64,000 nucleotides of DNA, taken from contig JAJVDF010000253.1 of the NCBI GenBank assembly GCA_022410635.1, forward strand, positions 989,489 to 1,053,488, read 5' to 3'. The stretch is from Tretioscincus oriximinensis. Taxonomy: Eukaryota; Chordata; Lepidosauria; Squamata; Gymnophthalmidae. Both the position numbers and the translations under genes were made by a program. How positions within the stretch are numbered: position 1 is the stretch's first letter; each line of letters begins with the position of its first letter. A model generated the notes under the pieces. It was not told the origin of the DNA and made no database searches. It was given only the letters and a program-made list of their open reading frames with translations. Shown here piece after piece: positions 44,339 through 55,189 of the stretch.

Positions 44339-44850
44339 ACTTCAGTGGCTGTCAGTTTGCTGGCAATCCAATCCAAGATCAATCCAAGGTATCAACTGTA
44401 ACCTTTAAGGCCATAAATAACTTGNGTCTAATTATCTCATGTAAGGCCTTCTCCCATAACAATCTGTCTGTGCCTTAAAATCTGCAGGAGAGGCCCTCTT
44501 GACTGTACCACCTCTCTCCATGGCAGACGTTGGGAACCTGCTATAGGACCTTCTCCATTGCAGCCCCCAGACTATGGAACAGTCTCCCCCTTGAGGTGCA
44601 TCAATCACCCTCTCTGTGTACATTTGGAAAACGCTTGAAGATATTGGTTGAAAAAACTGGTCTCCCTTCCCTCCTTTTGGATGTGTCTGTTTTATGTTAA
44701 TTTGGGCTTTTAATTACCTTGAGACCTTCAGGTATAGGGCAGTATAAGATGCAAGTAAGTAAGTAAATAAGTAAATAAGTAAGTAAGTAAATAAGTAAAT
44801 AAATAATTAAATAAATAAATAAGTAAATAAATAAATAAATAAATAAATAA
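44339..44850 (+). mobile_element. L2-clade LINE 3' end and (AAGT/AAAT)n tail
   Basis: AGGTATCAACTGTAACCTTT, AAGGCCATAAATAACTTG, GCCTTAAAATCTGCAGGAGA, CTATGGAACAGTCTCCCCCT and TTGAGGTGCATCAATCACC parallel the L2 at 38585. The end is GAGACCTTCAGGTATAGGGC, then about 95 bases of AAGT and AAAT units (44755-44850). Confidence 0.8.
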
Positions 44851-45544
44851 AGGGTGCTGCTTGAGGTTCTGACCAAGAGTCCTGATAGTTATGTGAAGAC
44901 AAATAGCATTTTGCCCCCTGCATCCCAGGGGACACAAAAATTATAGTCCATAATAGGATGTGTTTTTTTGTCCTAACTTGGGTCATTAGAAACACAACAC
45001 TGACACCTTTCATTTAATTTCAATATTCGGTCATTGAAACATTTGCTCTTCGGAGACCAGCTTTTCTGAAAGGCCATCATCAACAAGCCATTACAAGGTC
45101 GTTATTTATGGTAGAGCTTGTTAATTTCACAGGATCACAGGGCAATGATTCTTGGCTTGGCTTTAGTGGACGGAATAATTCATGGGAGCTTTCATGTACA
45201 GCGATGTAATGAGCACCTGTGCCCAGCAACCTCGGGTAGGAAGGGCTGTTGAGCGAAGCCTGCGTACGGAGAAAGGCACAGAAGGCAGCAAAAGCATGAC
45301 TTGGTGATCAGACAGCCAAAGTCTTTTCTAGGAGACCGTATGTCACGCCTTGCACTGAGATTCTCATAGCTGGGAAGATCAGAGAGAATACTCATAGCTC
45401 ACACTCATTGGAGAGAAAACAAGATCTTTGGCTTGAGTTTTTTGTGCTGCTGCTGCTAAGCTCTGTAGATCTCCATAGCCATTGGTCCCTTTTACAACTA
45501 CTTAATCTATGAGACTTTAAACATTAAATATATATTTGAAAGAT
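44851..45544. other. No recognisable feature
   Basis: I see no repeat family or exon. Short random open frames only. Confidence 0.4.
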
Positions 45545-46175
45545 CTGATATTTTATAAACAAATTAACCTCAGGGAGACTGTGTCAGCTCTGCGTGCCAA
45601 AGGGCTTCGTGGTTCTGGTACCAATACTTTCTGTAGGGCCTTCTTTGTGGTAACCCCCAGATTATGGAAGGGGCTCTCCTCTGAGGTGTGTCAGGCACTT
45701 GCAATGTATGTGTTTAGAAGCCTGACTAGATATACCAGTTCACCATGATTTCAGCTGAGAAAATTCTATGATATCACTATCAGGATATTTTAGTGGTGCT
45801 CTTTGCTAAGATTCCTTTGCTATGCTCTGAGTCCCTGGAGTATAGGGCGGAATGTATATATGTAAATAAGTAACTATAACTGGAGGTAGGAACCCACATT
45901 AGGGCCTTGCCAGTGAAGCTCCCCAGATTATGGAATGGTCTATCTGCTGAGGAAGAGATCTTCACTGTGTACCTTCAGAAAATCATTGAAGACTAATTCC
46001 CTTGGCCTTTGGCTGAAGAAATGGTTTCTCCAGTTTCAGGTTTTGCTCTGCGTTTTGGTTTTTCATGGTCAAAACCTGTCCTGAGACCTTAGGACGCAAA
46101 TCAGCAAACTGCCTGTATATCACCACCTTGAGCAATTTCTAAATTGGAAAGGTGGAATACAAATAAATTTGATTG
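45545..46175 (+). repeat. Two consecutive L2 3' fragments
   Basis: 45545-45872 has CTTTGTGGTAACCCCCAGAT, TATGGAAGGGGCTCTCC and GAGTATAGGGCGGAATGTAT, with a TAAATAAGTAA end. 45885-46175 repeats the same region in a different subfamily (CCCCAGATTATGGAATGGTC, CTTGGCCTTTGGCTGAAG, ATACAAATAAATTTGATTG). Confidence 0.65.
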
Positions 46176-46187
46176 ATTTGATTACTT

Positions 46188-46292
46188 AAGGAAGAAAGAA
46201 AGTAAAGTGAAAAGAAAGAAAAGTGAAAAGAAAGGAAGAAAAGGAAAGAAGGAAAGGAAGAAAAAGAGGGGGGGGGAGAAAAAGAAAGAAAA
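46188..46292. repeat. Purine-rich (GAAA/GGAA)n tract
   Basis: About 105 bases of A and G almost only, including a G-run of eight or so near 46269. Confidence 0.9.
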
Positions 46293-46462
46293 TTTCATTA
46301 CCAGTTCGAATTGCATAAACTGAAAAACCCCTCCATCTCAATAAATCAAATTTTCTCTTTTTTATGATTTCAGACAACACAACTGTGGGTTTGGATGTCA
46401 CAAATACACAGTTTATTTTCCTGGTTTCCTAAATTTCTGCTTTGAGCTTGTTTATTAGCATT

Positions 46463-46628
46463 GCCCACACACACAAATATAGACAGGTGTTTTGCAGCTT
46501 TAATTATTGTGGAAAAGAAGAATTTTCACCAGCTGCCACAGGCATTATAAGCAGCACCTGGTGAGAAGTTCTCTTCTTCACGTCTATTAAAACTGCAAAA
46601 CACCTGGCTCAGATTTTTGTGGTAACCC
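46463..46628. mobile_element. Palindromic MITE, GGTAACCC family (copy 5)
   Basis: The right arm ends in TTTTTGTGGTAACCC and has TTAAAACTGCAAAACACCTG. The left arm has CAGGTGTTTTGCAGCTTTAA. The inner inverted pair is AGAAGAATTTTCACCAG against CTGGTGAGAAGTTCTCTTCT, with a centre CTGCCACAGGCATTATAAGC. The left terminus is decayed into CACACA. Confidence 0.75.
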
Positions 46629-47310
46629 TGGTATAGGTTCCAGCCTGGGATTGGCTTTTATCAAAGTTCCAAATTCCCTACTGAGCCCACCTAGTTTTAT
46701 GGCCAAGTTCAAGCAAGGGGAGGGAATTGGCAGGATATTTCCCCCAAGGACTGCCTCATAAGGCCAAGAGTTAATAGCTATCTTAACTCTATGTCTTAAT
46801 GTCCCATATATCTAATAGAGAGCTTTGGGAATAGACTGCAATTTCCCTTTGCTGGTTCCATTTTCCACCAGGTAATGCTTTCTTTATAGGATAATATAAG
46901 ATCCATTAAATTGACCAAAATGGGGCACAACATGTGCAAAATTGGATTTTGGGATGTGTGCCAGACGTGGGATGCCTCGAAGACACGTGGAGAGAAACAA
47001 GGTCAGAGATAATGTGTACCTGAAAGAGAGAAGACACCCTTGTCAATTTGATGTTTATTGAGGATATTAATAATGCAGCCTCTTTTGCAGGAACTTGGGA
47101 AGTGTGGTTGCTTGGCGTCAGCCACACAACAATCTTGTGAGGCAGGTTGACAGGCAGCAGCTGACTCCAACACTTAAAATCATTTTGAAAAGGTTTCCAT
47201 TCCTCTCTTATTGCTACCTGCCTGTAGAATTCTAAGCAACCTGCTCTGAACAAGGCACAACCTGGTCCCCATGTACATGAGGTTTCCTACCTGGGCCATA
47301 GGATTGTTGG
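46629..47310. other. No recognisable feature
   Basis: The minus-strand frame of 115 codons (46906-47253) has no recognisable motif. I see nothing else. Confidence 0.4.
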
Positions 47311-47486
47311 CCCTGTCCTCACTGGGCCTTATTCTGGGTTATATCTCAGTATAGAGCATTGTCATCTACAGGCTAGTGTAGGCTATGGCAGGCCCCAAAT
47401 GGGGCCTGCCATAGCCTACACTAGCATGTAGATGGCAGGCTCCTATTCTGAGATATAGCCCAGAAGAAGGCTCAGTGGGGACAGGG
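47311..47486. mobile_element. Complete 176-bp hairpin MITE (CCTGTCCCCACTGAG family)
   Basis: The left arm (47311-47396) and right arm (47401-47486) are both 86 bases and pair at about 74 of 86 positions around a four-base loop AAAT. The ends are CCCTGTCCTCACTGGGCC and GGCTCAGTGGGGACAGGG. Other copies lie at 10031, 14161, 22303 and 37270. No transposase and no clear target-site duplication. Confidence 0.85.
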
Positions 47487-47554
47487 TTCTGCTCCATGGG
47501 ACAATGGTGGTTCCATTCTCCTCCCGGGAAAATGCTCCATTGTTGCAGAATTAG

Positions 47555-47700
47555 AGATTGTTGATGTTTTCTGACATCAGCATGGAATATCACTCCTTCC
47601 ATAGGGAAGCTGTCTGCAGCCTGGTATATGTCCACTGACATGCAGAACTTGTGATAAGCCTCAAGCTGAAGATAAAAGTTGGTTGACATGTGTGGTATCA
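47555..47700. repeat. Short dispersed repeat (relative at 54700)
   Basis: GACATCAGCATGGAATATCA, CCATAGGGAAGCTGTCTGCA and GTTGGTTGACATGTG correspond to GACATCAACATGACATACGT, CCAATGGGAAGCTGCCTGGA and GTTGACTGATGTG at 54700-54800. The class is not known. Confidence 0.45.
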
Positions 47701-48555
47701 ACTTCCTGGTCCTCCATGTGCATTCCTCTCGCCAGCCATGTGCAGATTTTGAAGTTAAGTATACACAGACAGGCGATTGGGCGATGCCAGGTTATAACCC
47801 TCTTCCCTGTTTTACCCCGTTGTGTGCATGGGGCCTTAGTTTCTGTTCAGTTTTAATTTTCTGTTAATTCTATGCAACACAGTCTGTTGTTCTCTTAGGC
47901 TGCATCCATATGTTTAAAGTTTGATGACATAACAATGTGAAATCCAGGTTTCGTCCGCACGTCATTGCTGAGATGCAGCTGCAACTGCAATAGGCAGGGA
48001 TCCCCGGTGTAAAAAATAAGCAACTGCCAGTTTCCTGTTTCTCTACTTCCTGTTAGATTTTTTGTTGTGTTTTGATGGTTCTCAGCTGAATTTCTGCCTG
48101 CTTGGCTATGACATTTTTTTTACAATGACAAGTGCTTATTATAAAAGCTCGGATACCCAGTAGCTTCGTGAAGCTGGCAGTAGCAGCAAAAGCAGCCAAA
48201 ATGTGAAAAAAGTGAGCTTTTGTTGTGCTGACAGCGGGGCCTACTGGGAAGTGTACTCTTCCACACAGCCTGTGGGGCCCTTGCCCAGTGGACTACGGCT
48301 CCCAGCCTGCACTGCACCTTGCCCTGGGAGGGAGGAAGCCTCTTTCAGCCAGTTTGTGCCCCTTTTTTCCACGTGAAACATTTTTTCTGCTTATAAGAAA
48401 GTGGTTGGGGGACCTACATATAGATATCTCTTCTCTTGGATATAAGACTGGAGTTCTGGCATTTTGTACATCTTGGTATTTCTGAACTGCAACCTAGCTA
48501 ACTGTGGAATTGTGACACTTTGCCTCACTATTTCTTCTAAAACGCGTTTGCAATC
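47701..48555. other. No recognisable feature
   Basis: A CTACGGCTCCCAGCCTGCA motif near 48291 resembles the ZNF143/THAP11 site. No gene is seen. Confidence 0.4.
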
Positions 48556-48559
48556 TGTT

Positions 48560-48775
48560 TTGACTTATATCAAAGTTTCCATGCTGCTCAGACACATGAT
48601 TTAGCAATCTCGACACATCACGCACCCCATAAGTCATCGCTGTGCTTGTCTTACTATAATTCCCAGCATTCTCTGCAAGCCTTCCTACAATTCCCATCAT
48701 TCTCTGAGAGCTTTCCTACAATTCCAAAGCATTATCTGTGAGCCAAGAGCCAATGAACTTTTACATGTCACCCCA
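48560..48775. repeat. Interspersed repeat with TTCCCAGCATTCTC motifs
   Basis: It contains three short tandem lines of CTATAATTCCCAGCATTCTC, CTACAATTCCCATCATTCTC and CTACAATTCCAAAGCATTATC, preceded by CCCATAAGTCATCGCTGTGC and followed by GAGCCAAGAGCCAATGAAC. The single-line version is at 51415-51530 and the inverted version at 21700 and 53465. Confidence 0.6.
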
Positions 48776-49294
48776 ATATCTCGTGAAATTTTCCAAGTTC
48801 ACATTGCTGAAGCTTTTGCTCGGATTTTACAATTTAAGCACAAACTGTGGTGGCTAGAACTTCTGTAAGAATGGCCCTTTTTTGCAAATGGATTGCTGTA
48901 CATACGTGACCTCATGGGGTGGATTGAAAGTGATGTTGCTACAACTTGGTAGAAATCATGCATGGGGATGTGGTCTTAGAAGCAACTCACATGCGTGAAG
49001 TTTTCCGCCATGACTGTCTGTGTCTCAATTTCTCCATTAGTGCCATGACTCAGTGTGAGTCCAAAATTCATTATGTTTTCTAGGAAACCAAATCCTCATA
49101 AATAATGAGGGTCTGCTGTATATTGCTCAAGAAATACCTATACTTCATTACCTGAGAACACTAATCTGTGCATGAACAGCAAAGAGCATCCAACTATTTT
49201 GCTGATGAAGATGTGGTTTTGTGCGAATTTTAATAGCATTACAACCTCATTCATTCAGGGTTAATTCTGGGTGCCTTTTTTGTCTGTTTCTTAA
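48776..49294. other. No recognisable feature
   Basis: Unremarkable sequence between two repeats. Confidence 0.4.
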
Positions 49295-49372
49295 TATACT
49301 GCTCAAAGCAATTAAGGGAACACTTTAACATAACAGTGTAACACTAAGTGTTCCCTTGTTTTGAGCAGTATA
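49295..49372. mobile_element. 78-bp MITE with TATACTGCTCAAA ends
   Basis: TATACTGCTCAAAGCAATTA at the left and GTTTTGAGCAGTATA at the right are inverted repeats; AAGGGAACACTT pairs with AAGTGTTCCCTT. The outermost TA on each side fits a TA target-site duplication as in Tc1/mariner. Elements with TACTGCTCAAA ends are familiar from fish and reptiles. Confidence 0.8.
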
Positions 49373-49390
49373 CAATGCAATAGAGGGCTT

Positions 49391-49461
49391 ATTATTTATT
49401 TATTTATTTGTACTTGTATCCTACCCTATACCCAAAGGTCTCAGGGCAGCCAACCATAGAG
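49391..49461 (-). repeat. L2-type 3' tail
   Basis: (TTTA)n, then ATCCTACCCTATACCCAAAG and GTCTCAGGGCAGCCAACCA. Confidence 0.6.
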
Positions 49462-49509
49462 TGGTGCACATAGCTTTTGTTGCTTTCTCCAAAACAGACA
49501 TCCTGTGGA

Positions 49510-49655
49510 GTAGGTTGGGCTGAGAGAGTTCAAAGAATTATGACTGGCCCAAGTTCACCCAGCTGGTTTTCATGGAGGAATGGGGGATCGAACTGGGAGA
49601 CTACCAGGTACAAGTCCAACACTCTAACCACTACACCAAACTGGCCATTATGTGG
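49510..49655 (-). repeat. tRNA-derived SINE head, inverted
   Basis: CAAAGAATTATGACTGGCCC, AAGTTCACCCAGCTGG, GGGGGATCGAACTGGGAG (inverted B box) and CTCTAACCACTACACCAAAC (inverted A box) make a clear tRNA-like head. The same inverted unit is at 52100-52238. Confidence 0.8.
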
Positions 49656-49874
49656 TCATTGCTGGCAGTCTACAGGCTCAAAGAGCTTTGTCTTTCTTCC
49701 CCATGAATCAGCCTACATATCCCAGGAAACCCTGCAGAAAATAATACCTTGCAATTGGATATTCTGCATTGCTTCTGACATTGGCTGCTTGGTCTCCTTG
49801 GTCATGGTAGTAACGCCTGATTATGAAAAGATGCCAATGGGATTTTTTTGTGCACTAGCATTGCTTTTTCCTGA

Positions 49875-50200
49875 AGGTGAAGAGGTATGTTTTTATTGGG
49901 CACCAAAACCTATACAGTGTAGGTGGCTGGCGAGCCAAGTATTGGGAATGATGGGTGCTCCCAGAAAGGGCAAAATTTCTTGTAGATCTTGGATCATGTA
50001 GAGGGGATGTTATCTTGTAGATTTGTACATGATATTTGTACTGTTCCCAAGACTGGGTGAGCTGTTCCATAGTGTGGGAACCACCATAGAGAAGGTCCTC
50101 TTACGTGCCCCTACCCCTTGCATCTCTGATAGGGGAGGAATGACCTAAGGGCCTTCATCTTCTTGAGATCTTGGTGCACGGGCAGGGTTATTGTTGGAAA
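49875..50200 (-). repeat. L2-clade LINE 3' fragment
   Basis: TTATTGGGCACCAAAACCTATACAGTGTAG, CATAGTGTGGGAACCACCAT, GAGAAGGTCCTCTTACGTGC and TTGAGATCTTGGTGCACGGG parallel 25812-26245. Inverted and decayed. Confidence 0.6.
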
Positions 50201-51414
50201 ATCAACTATAGAGAAGGCTGAACCACTGGCTCCAGACTAGACTAGAACTCAGAAATGTTTTCAAAACACCTAAGAACACTGCCAACATTAATCCCAATGT
50301 CCCATAAACTGGATTCAAAACAACTTCCCATGTGTTGTTCTAGCTCAGGGCTTTTTCTCTCCATCTTTTTGCCACCTCTTTCCCCTTCCTCATCCTCCAT
50401 TCAAGGGATAATCACAAACCACTGCTCACAAGGGATTGTGAGACAGGGTTGACCTTTACAGCTTTTGCAAATCATAGCATTGCCCGGCAGAAGCTGAATT
50501 AAAGGGCTAGCAAGAACAATCACAATGACAGCCCTTCCTAGTGCTTCCACAGCTATATCCCAGCAATTACATGTGGAAAACCAAAGAATAACCTGTCCTG
50601 TCCAGGGCTCCATTTACATTTAATGGTCCTGCCTTCTTTTGTCCTACCACCAGGTTAACCTCCAAAGACTGCTGAATGGAAGAGCTCCTTGTAGCCTTTG
50701 AAACTGCCCAACCAACCTTGTGCAGATCTTAATCGGTGTTAAAGTTCTCCCAGTCAANTCAGAACTTAGCATAACTTGGATATCAGATGAAATCCCAAAT
50801 AAATTCCACTGCTACTTCTCAAATCTTGGCATACGCCTTCTGCTTCTTTTTTTCCCCCTTACCAGCATTTGCTACTAAGAAAAGCAAAACCAGGTATAAA
50901 ATACAGTTTGGAAAGAACGTAGGTCTCAAAAGAAGGAAGCAGAGAAGAAGACAGAAAATAACAGCCTGAGAAAATGCGATAATGCTCCTGAGAGCACACA
51001 AATGTCACTTGTCAAAGTACATTCTGTACTGAATTCTGACTATTGCTGCATCAAATCACATGCCTTGCTGAAAAGAAAGAGAGAGAGAAAGCAGCTTGCA
51101 TTCAGACTTGAAAATTGCATTGGAAAAACTTTGAATGTTCCGAAGTATGGGGATAACAAGAAGATCAAGAGCCTCTGAAAGTTTGACAAGGCTCATAACT
51201 CAAATCATTCATGAGCTGGAAGCTTGCAAGGAGGTCCTAACCCTTGCGACTGTGTATGGCTCTCGAAAAGGGAAGGAGCTGCCGAATTAGGCCCTCTTCC
51301 ACACACGTCGTTTTGCTCTGGAATTTAAATCTGGAATAACCATTTGAGAGTGTCTCCCCACTCACCTTCAATATGTGACTCTGTTTCCCGTGTTCCCATT
51401 ACACTGCTTTGTGT
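50201..51414. other. No recognisable feature
   Basis: A short GAGAGAAAG run lies near 51075. Nothing reads as exon or repeat family. Confidence 0.4.
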
Positions 51415-51530
51415 TCTTGCCAAATGTCATGTTCCATAAGTCATAACTGTGCTGATCTTACTGCATTTCCCAGCATTCTTTGCGAGCCGAGAGCCAATTA
51501 ACTTTTACACGTAGCCTCAAAGTCTCACAA
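51415..51530. repeat. Interspersed repeat with TTTCCCAGCATTC motif
   Basis: TCCATAAGTCATAACTGTGC, TTACTGCATTTCCCAGCATT and GCGAGCCGAGAGCCAATTAA match 48600-48775 and, inverted, 53465-53530. Confidence 0.6.
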
Positions 51531-51884
51531 CAGAGAAGAGTTTTTAGTGGATTTACACAGTAGCCCAAAATGAAGGCAGAAAAAAGGAACTATCAGGAAA
51601 ACTGGGACATGGGCCTTTGTAGCGAGTGGATTGTTGAATCTGAATGGACTCATGGGGCAGTTTTAACTACTGAATTATGCTGGGTTAAAGCCTTGCAAAC
51701 ACTGATAGAACATTACAGGGCGAAAAGAAAGTGGTACTGAAAAGGCAGAGAAAGTAGGAATTATGGCCAGGAAAACAATATGGATGGAGGACCCATCTTG
51801 ATGGCCCTGCTGAATGTGTTCTACGGGGTCAAATCAGCATCACTTGGCTTCTTTATGGCAGATCCTGTGTGCTCAGTTCGGGAA

Positions 51885-52062
51885 TTGTATGCAAATCTTG
51901 TATGTTTTGTCTCTGCTTCTGGGAATGGTGCCCAGAATGACATCATTCTCCGAAAGTGACATCCCAAAATTTTTGCAAGTGATTTGAGCATGTGGGGAAG
52001 ACTCAAAACTTTGAGATTTTTGAGCTTCCGCCACAAGATTTCCCACCAGATTTCCTGACATT
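51885..52062 (-). repeat. TGACATCA-containing repeat, inverted
   Basis: GCTTCTGGGAATGGTGCCCA, GAATGACATCATTCTCC, GAAAGTGACATCCC and CACAAGATTTCCCACCAG give, on the minus strand, the same block order as 1545-1755. Confidence 0.55.
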
Positions 52063-52099
52063 GGGTGTGCTTAGAATCTGTGTACCATTGTCAAAATAG

Positions 52100-52238
52100 G
52101 TGGGGCTGAGATAGTTCAAAGAACTGTGACTGGCCCAAGGTCACCCAGCTGGCTTTCATGGAGGAGTGGGGAATCGAATGGGAGACTACCAGATAAGAGT
52201 TCAACACACTAACCACTACACCAAACTGGCTCGGTGCA
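52100..52238 (-). repeat. tRNA-derived SINE head, inverted
   Basis: AAAGAACTGTGACTGGCCCA, AGGTCACCCAGCTGGC, GAATCGAATGGGAGACTACC and CTAACCACTACACCAAACTG. It is very close to 49510-49655. Confidence 0.8.
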
Positions 52239-52397
52239 TCAGCCACCTGTTCTCCAGCATGAACACCTTCCAATATCCTAGGTCTATATTTGTAGGACAT
52301 GTTTCCAAGTTTCATTGATTGGTCATGATTGGTCATGATTCCAGATGTTTGCTTGCTTTAGAAATAACGGTGCAATATATTTAAACAAGAAAGTTGG

Positions 52398-52742
52398 AAT
52401 TTTATTTATTTGGCGATTTATAATGCACCCTTCATCATTGGTCCCAGGGTGGGTAACAGAAAACCACCCCCACCAATAGCAATACACATTAATAAAATAT
52501 TTTTTTGAAAGATCCACATCATCCCTCCCTCCTTCCCTCCAACCTACCTACCCACCCTGGAAGGACAGAACCTAGAGGGTGATGAAGAGTCAAAAACCTG
52601 GGTGAAGAGTTTTGTTTTTACGAGACACTGAAACTAAATAATGTAGTCATCTGGTAAGGCTCTAGAAGGAGGCTGTTCTAGGCTGCGTGAGCCACCACAG
52701 AGAAGGCCCTCTGAAAGGGGAGGAATGACCAGAAGGCCTTTG
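52398..52742 (-). repeat. L2-clade LINE 3' fragment
   Basis: TTTATTTGGCGATTTATAAT, CATTGGTCCCAGGGTGGGTA, then GGCTCTAGAAGGAGGCTGTT and GAGAAGGCCCTCTGAAAGG. Same inverted layout as 25812-26245. A CCCTCCCTCCTTCCC run is inside. Confidence 0.65.
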
Positions 52743-53325
52743 AGGCACAAATGACTCAGGTGTTAAGAGTTGGTCTTTCATGTGAGAGATTGGTTTTTAA
52801 AGCCTTGCATCAGTCTTGTAGAGGGGTGAGCGCCCTCTTGCAGGCACGGATAGCTCAGTTGCTTAGGAACTCCTCTCTTGCCTGGGAGATGGGGTTTCGG
52901 AGCCCTGTGTTGGAAGTGGGGAGGGGTGAGCACCTTCCACTAGCCTGTAGCTCTAGCCAACCCAGCTATTCGAAAGCATGAATTGCAAGACATTGCAACT
53001 GACTGCAAGTAGATACATGGGGACCACCATAGCCTGGTAGGGAAGATAGAATGTGAGCCTTCGGGGAAAATATATCCTTGTAAGCCGCTTTGAGTCCCTT
53101 TGAAAGGTGAGAAAAGCGGGGTATAAGAACCAAGTTCTTCTTCTTCTTCTTCTGTCCTCAGCTATTTGAAAGAAAATAGATTTGCAAACTACATTTCAAG
53201 TAAGCTAATGAGTACATGTAAGCCTTCGGGTGAACATTTGCCTTCTAAGCTGCTCTGAGTTCCTTCGTGTGAGAAAGGCAGGTATAAAAACCAGATTCTT
53301 CTCCTTCTCCTCTTCCTCCTTCTAA
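52743..53325 (+). repeat. Old SINE split by a younger SINE
   Basis: The outer SINE starts GAGGCACAAATGACTCAGGT (52743-52842, ending GCGCCCTCTTGCA). It resumes after the insertion at about 53155 (TGTCCTCAGCTATTTGAAAG through GCTCTGAGTTCCTTCGTGTG) and ends with a CTCCTT tail. Joined across the insert, the blocks are in normal SINE order. Confidence 0.8.
52843..53154 (+). repeat. Younger tRNA-derived SINE nested in the older one
   Basis: It is nearly identical to 19021-19332 over the whole length, from GGCACGGATAGCTCAGTTGC to AAGCGGGGTATAAGAACCAAG and (TTC)n. The insertion proves the relative ages of the two SINE subfamilies. Confidence 0.85.
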
Positions 53326-53464
53326 AAAGGCACATGGTCTCGGTTTTTCCAGCCTGTAGTGTTTATTTGATTTCACAGTAGACATCTATAAAAATCTGCT
53401 AAACAACCTTTGTAGGTCATTCAGTAAAATGAGCATAGTAAACCTCATGTGACTTTGAAGCTAG

Positions 53465-53530
53465 ATGTAAAAGTTCATTGGCTCTCAGCTTGCAAAAATT
53501 GCTGGGAATTATAGTAATAATCTTGGAAGG
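53465..53530. repeat. Interspersed repeat fragment (inverted CCCAGCA motif)
   Basis: AAGTTCATTGGCTCTCAGCT and TTGCTGGGAATTATAGTAAT are the complement of 48650-48765. It is immediately followed by the L3 LINE's region. Confidence 0.55.
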
Positions 53531-53651
53531 GTGCGATGCTGTTTCAAAAAAGCTGCTTCAAAAAGAGTGGAAAGCACTCCGTAGCTAACACACAGTAGAA
53601 CTATATTAGTATGACAATAATAACACATAAGAATAAGCATAACAAGAGAGA

Positions 53652-54233
53652 TTGCTAAAGCTTTTGTCAACCCAGTGTGCAGCAGCAGCAAAAAAGGCAA
53701 ATTCCATGTTGGGGATAATTAGGAAAGGAATCGAAAATAAGTCAGCAAATGTTGTTTTGCCTCTTTATAAATCTGTGGTGTGGCCACATTTGGAATACTG
53801 TGTTCAATTCTGGTCACCACATCTCAAGAGGGATATTTTGGAACTGGAGAAGGTGCAGAAAAGGGCAACAAAAATGATCCAGGGTCTGGAGCACCTCCCT
53901 TACGAAGCAAGGCTGCAACGTCTGGCCCTCTTCAGCCTTGAAAGGAGACGTTTGAGGGGTGATCTGATTGAAGTGTACAAAATCATGCATGGGATCGACA
54001 GAGTGAATAGAGAAAAAATGTTTTCTCTATCACACAACACAAGGACCAGAGGGCACTCCTTAAAACTGTTGGGTAGAAAAGTGAGAACAGACAAAGGAAA
54101 GTATTTTTTCACCCAGAGGGTCATCGGCCTGTGGAATTTACTTCCTGAAGAGGTAGTGGTAGCTAACAGCTTGGATAGTTTCAAGACAGGACTAGACAGG
54201 TTTATGGACACTAAGGGTATAAATGGATACTAA
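53652..54233 (+). pseudogene. LINE ORF2 C-terminus (CR1/L3 clade), open but truncated
   Basis: An uninterrupted frame of 193 codons covers the C-terminal domain after the reverse transcriptase: [78 protein letters not shown] and LDSFKTGLDRFMDTKGINGY. The endonuclease and catalytic RT motifs are missing, so the protein cannot be functional alone. The ATG is an internal Met. The lack of stops implies a young insertion. Confidence 0.9.
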
Positions 54234-54441
54234 GATAGTTGTCTGGATGTCGCCTCCGGGATGGAGCAACAGGCAGGACTCTTGAAATACCATTTGCAGG
54301 GAGTCACGAACAGGAGCAGCATATTTTGCTTTCCTCTGTTCAGACTGCCCAGGTGCATCTGGTGGGCCTCTGTGTGACACAGAATGCTGGACTCGATGGG
54401 CTGTGGCCTGATCCATTATGGCTCTTCTTATGTTCTTATGT
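53655..54441 (+). mobile_element. CR1/L3-clade LINE, longest 3' copy in the window
   Basis: It comprises the ORF2 C-terminal frame, a 3' UTR of about 200 bases (TGTCTGGATGTCGCCTCCGG through GGGCTGTGGCCTGATCC) and (TTCTTATG)2 at 54426-54441. It is 5'-truncated near 53650, where sequence homology to other copies starts abruptly. Five further copies of the end lie in the window. Confidence 0.9.
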
Positions 54442-55189
54442 TTTTTGTTGTATTTTAAAGCACCTTTCAAACTGTTCTGCTCACATTTTGTGTTCAAGAG
54501 CGTGCCACAGTGTTTGCCTTATGCAAAACATTATTTTGCATATTTTTCCATCAAAGGCAACTTCCACATACAGTTCTGCTACCGGGTTTTTAGGATCATC
54601 ACGATGCCCCCACCATACAGAGCAACGGAGCTTCTGCTGTCATCCCAGATCCCAGTCAGGAAACAGCTCCCTTGCCATGGAAGGAAAGGTAAGCCTTTTC
54701 AGACATCAACATGACATACGTCTCCCTCCAATGGGAAGCTGCCTGGAGCCCTGGATGTTTGTTCCACCAGTCATCCAGAATTGCAAAAATGAAGTTGACT
54801 GATGTGCACAGAAGTGACCTGTCTTGGCCCGACATCTTCTCAGCAGCCCCTTGTATGAGATGGGGAAACAGTGGCAGGGAATCTACTTCTCAAGCGGCTT
54901 CAGTACCTTGGATAGCATTCCTGCCTATCTATGTGGTGCCCCTTCAGCACCATGGATATCCAGACAGCTTTGCTTAAAAGCTCTGGGCCAGCAGAGAGCT
55001 GGTAAGGGGCTGGAAAGATATAGGAAAAGAAAGAAGACAAAAGATAGGAGATGGAAGTAAAGTTGGAGCCTCAGGTGAGGTACTGGAAAGACCTGAAGAA
55101 TCCCATTTATTGGAATACAGAGATATTTATACAGTGACTCCAAATGGGTGGAGCATCAAATTTTCAACGCATCTGGCAAAGGACCAGAA
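54442..55189. other. Small dispersed repeat, otherwise unremarkable
   Basis: 54700-54800 is the partner of the repeat at 47555. No gene is seen. Confidence 0.4.
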
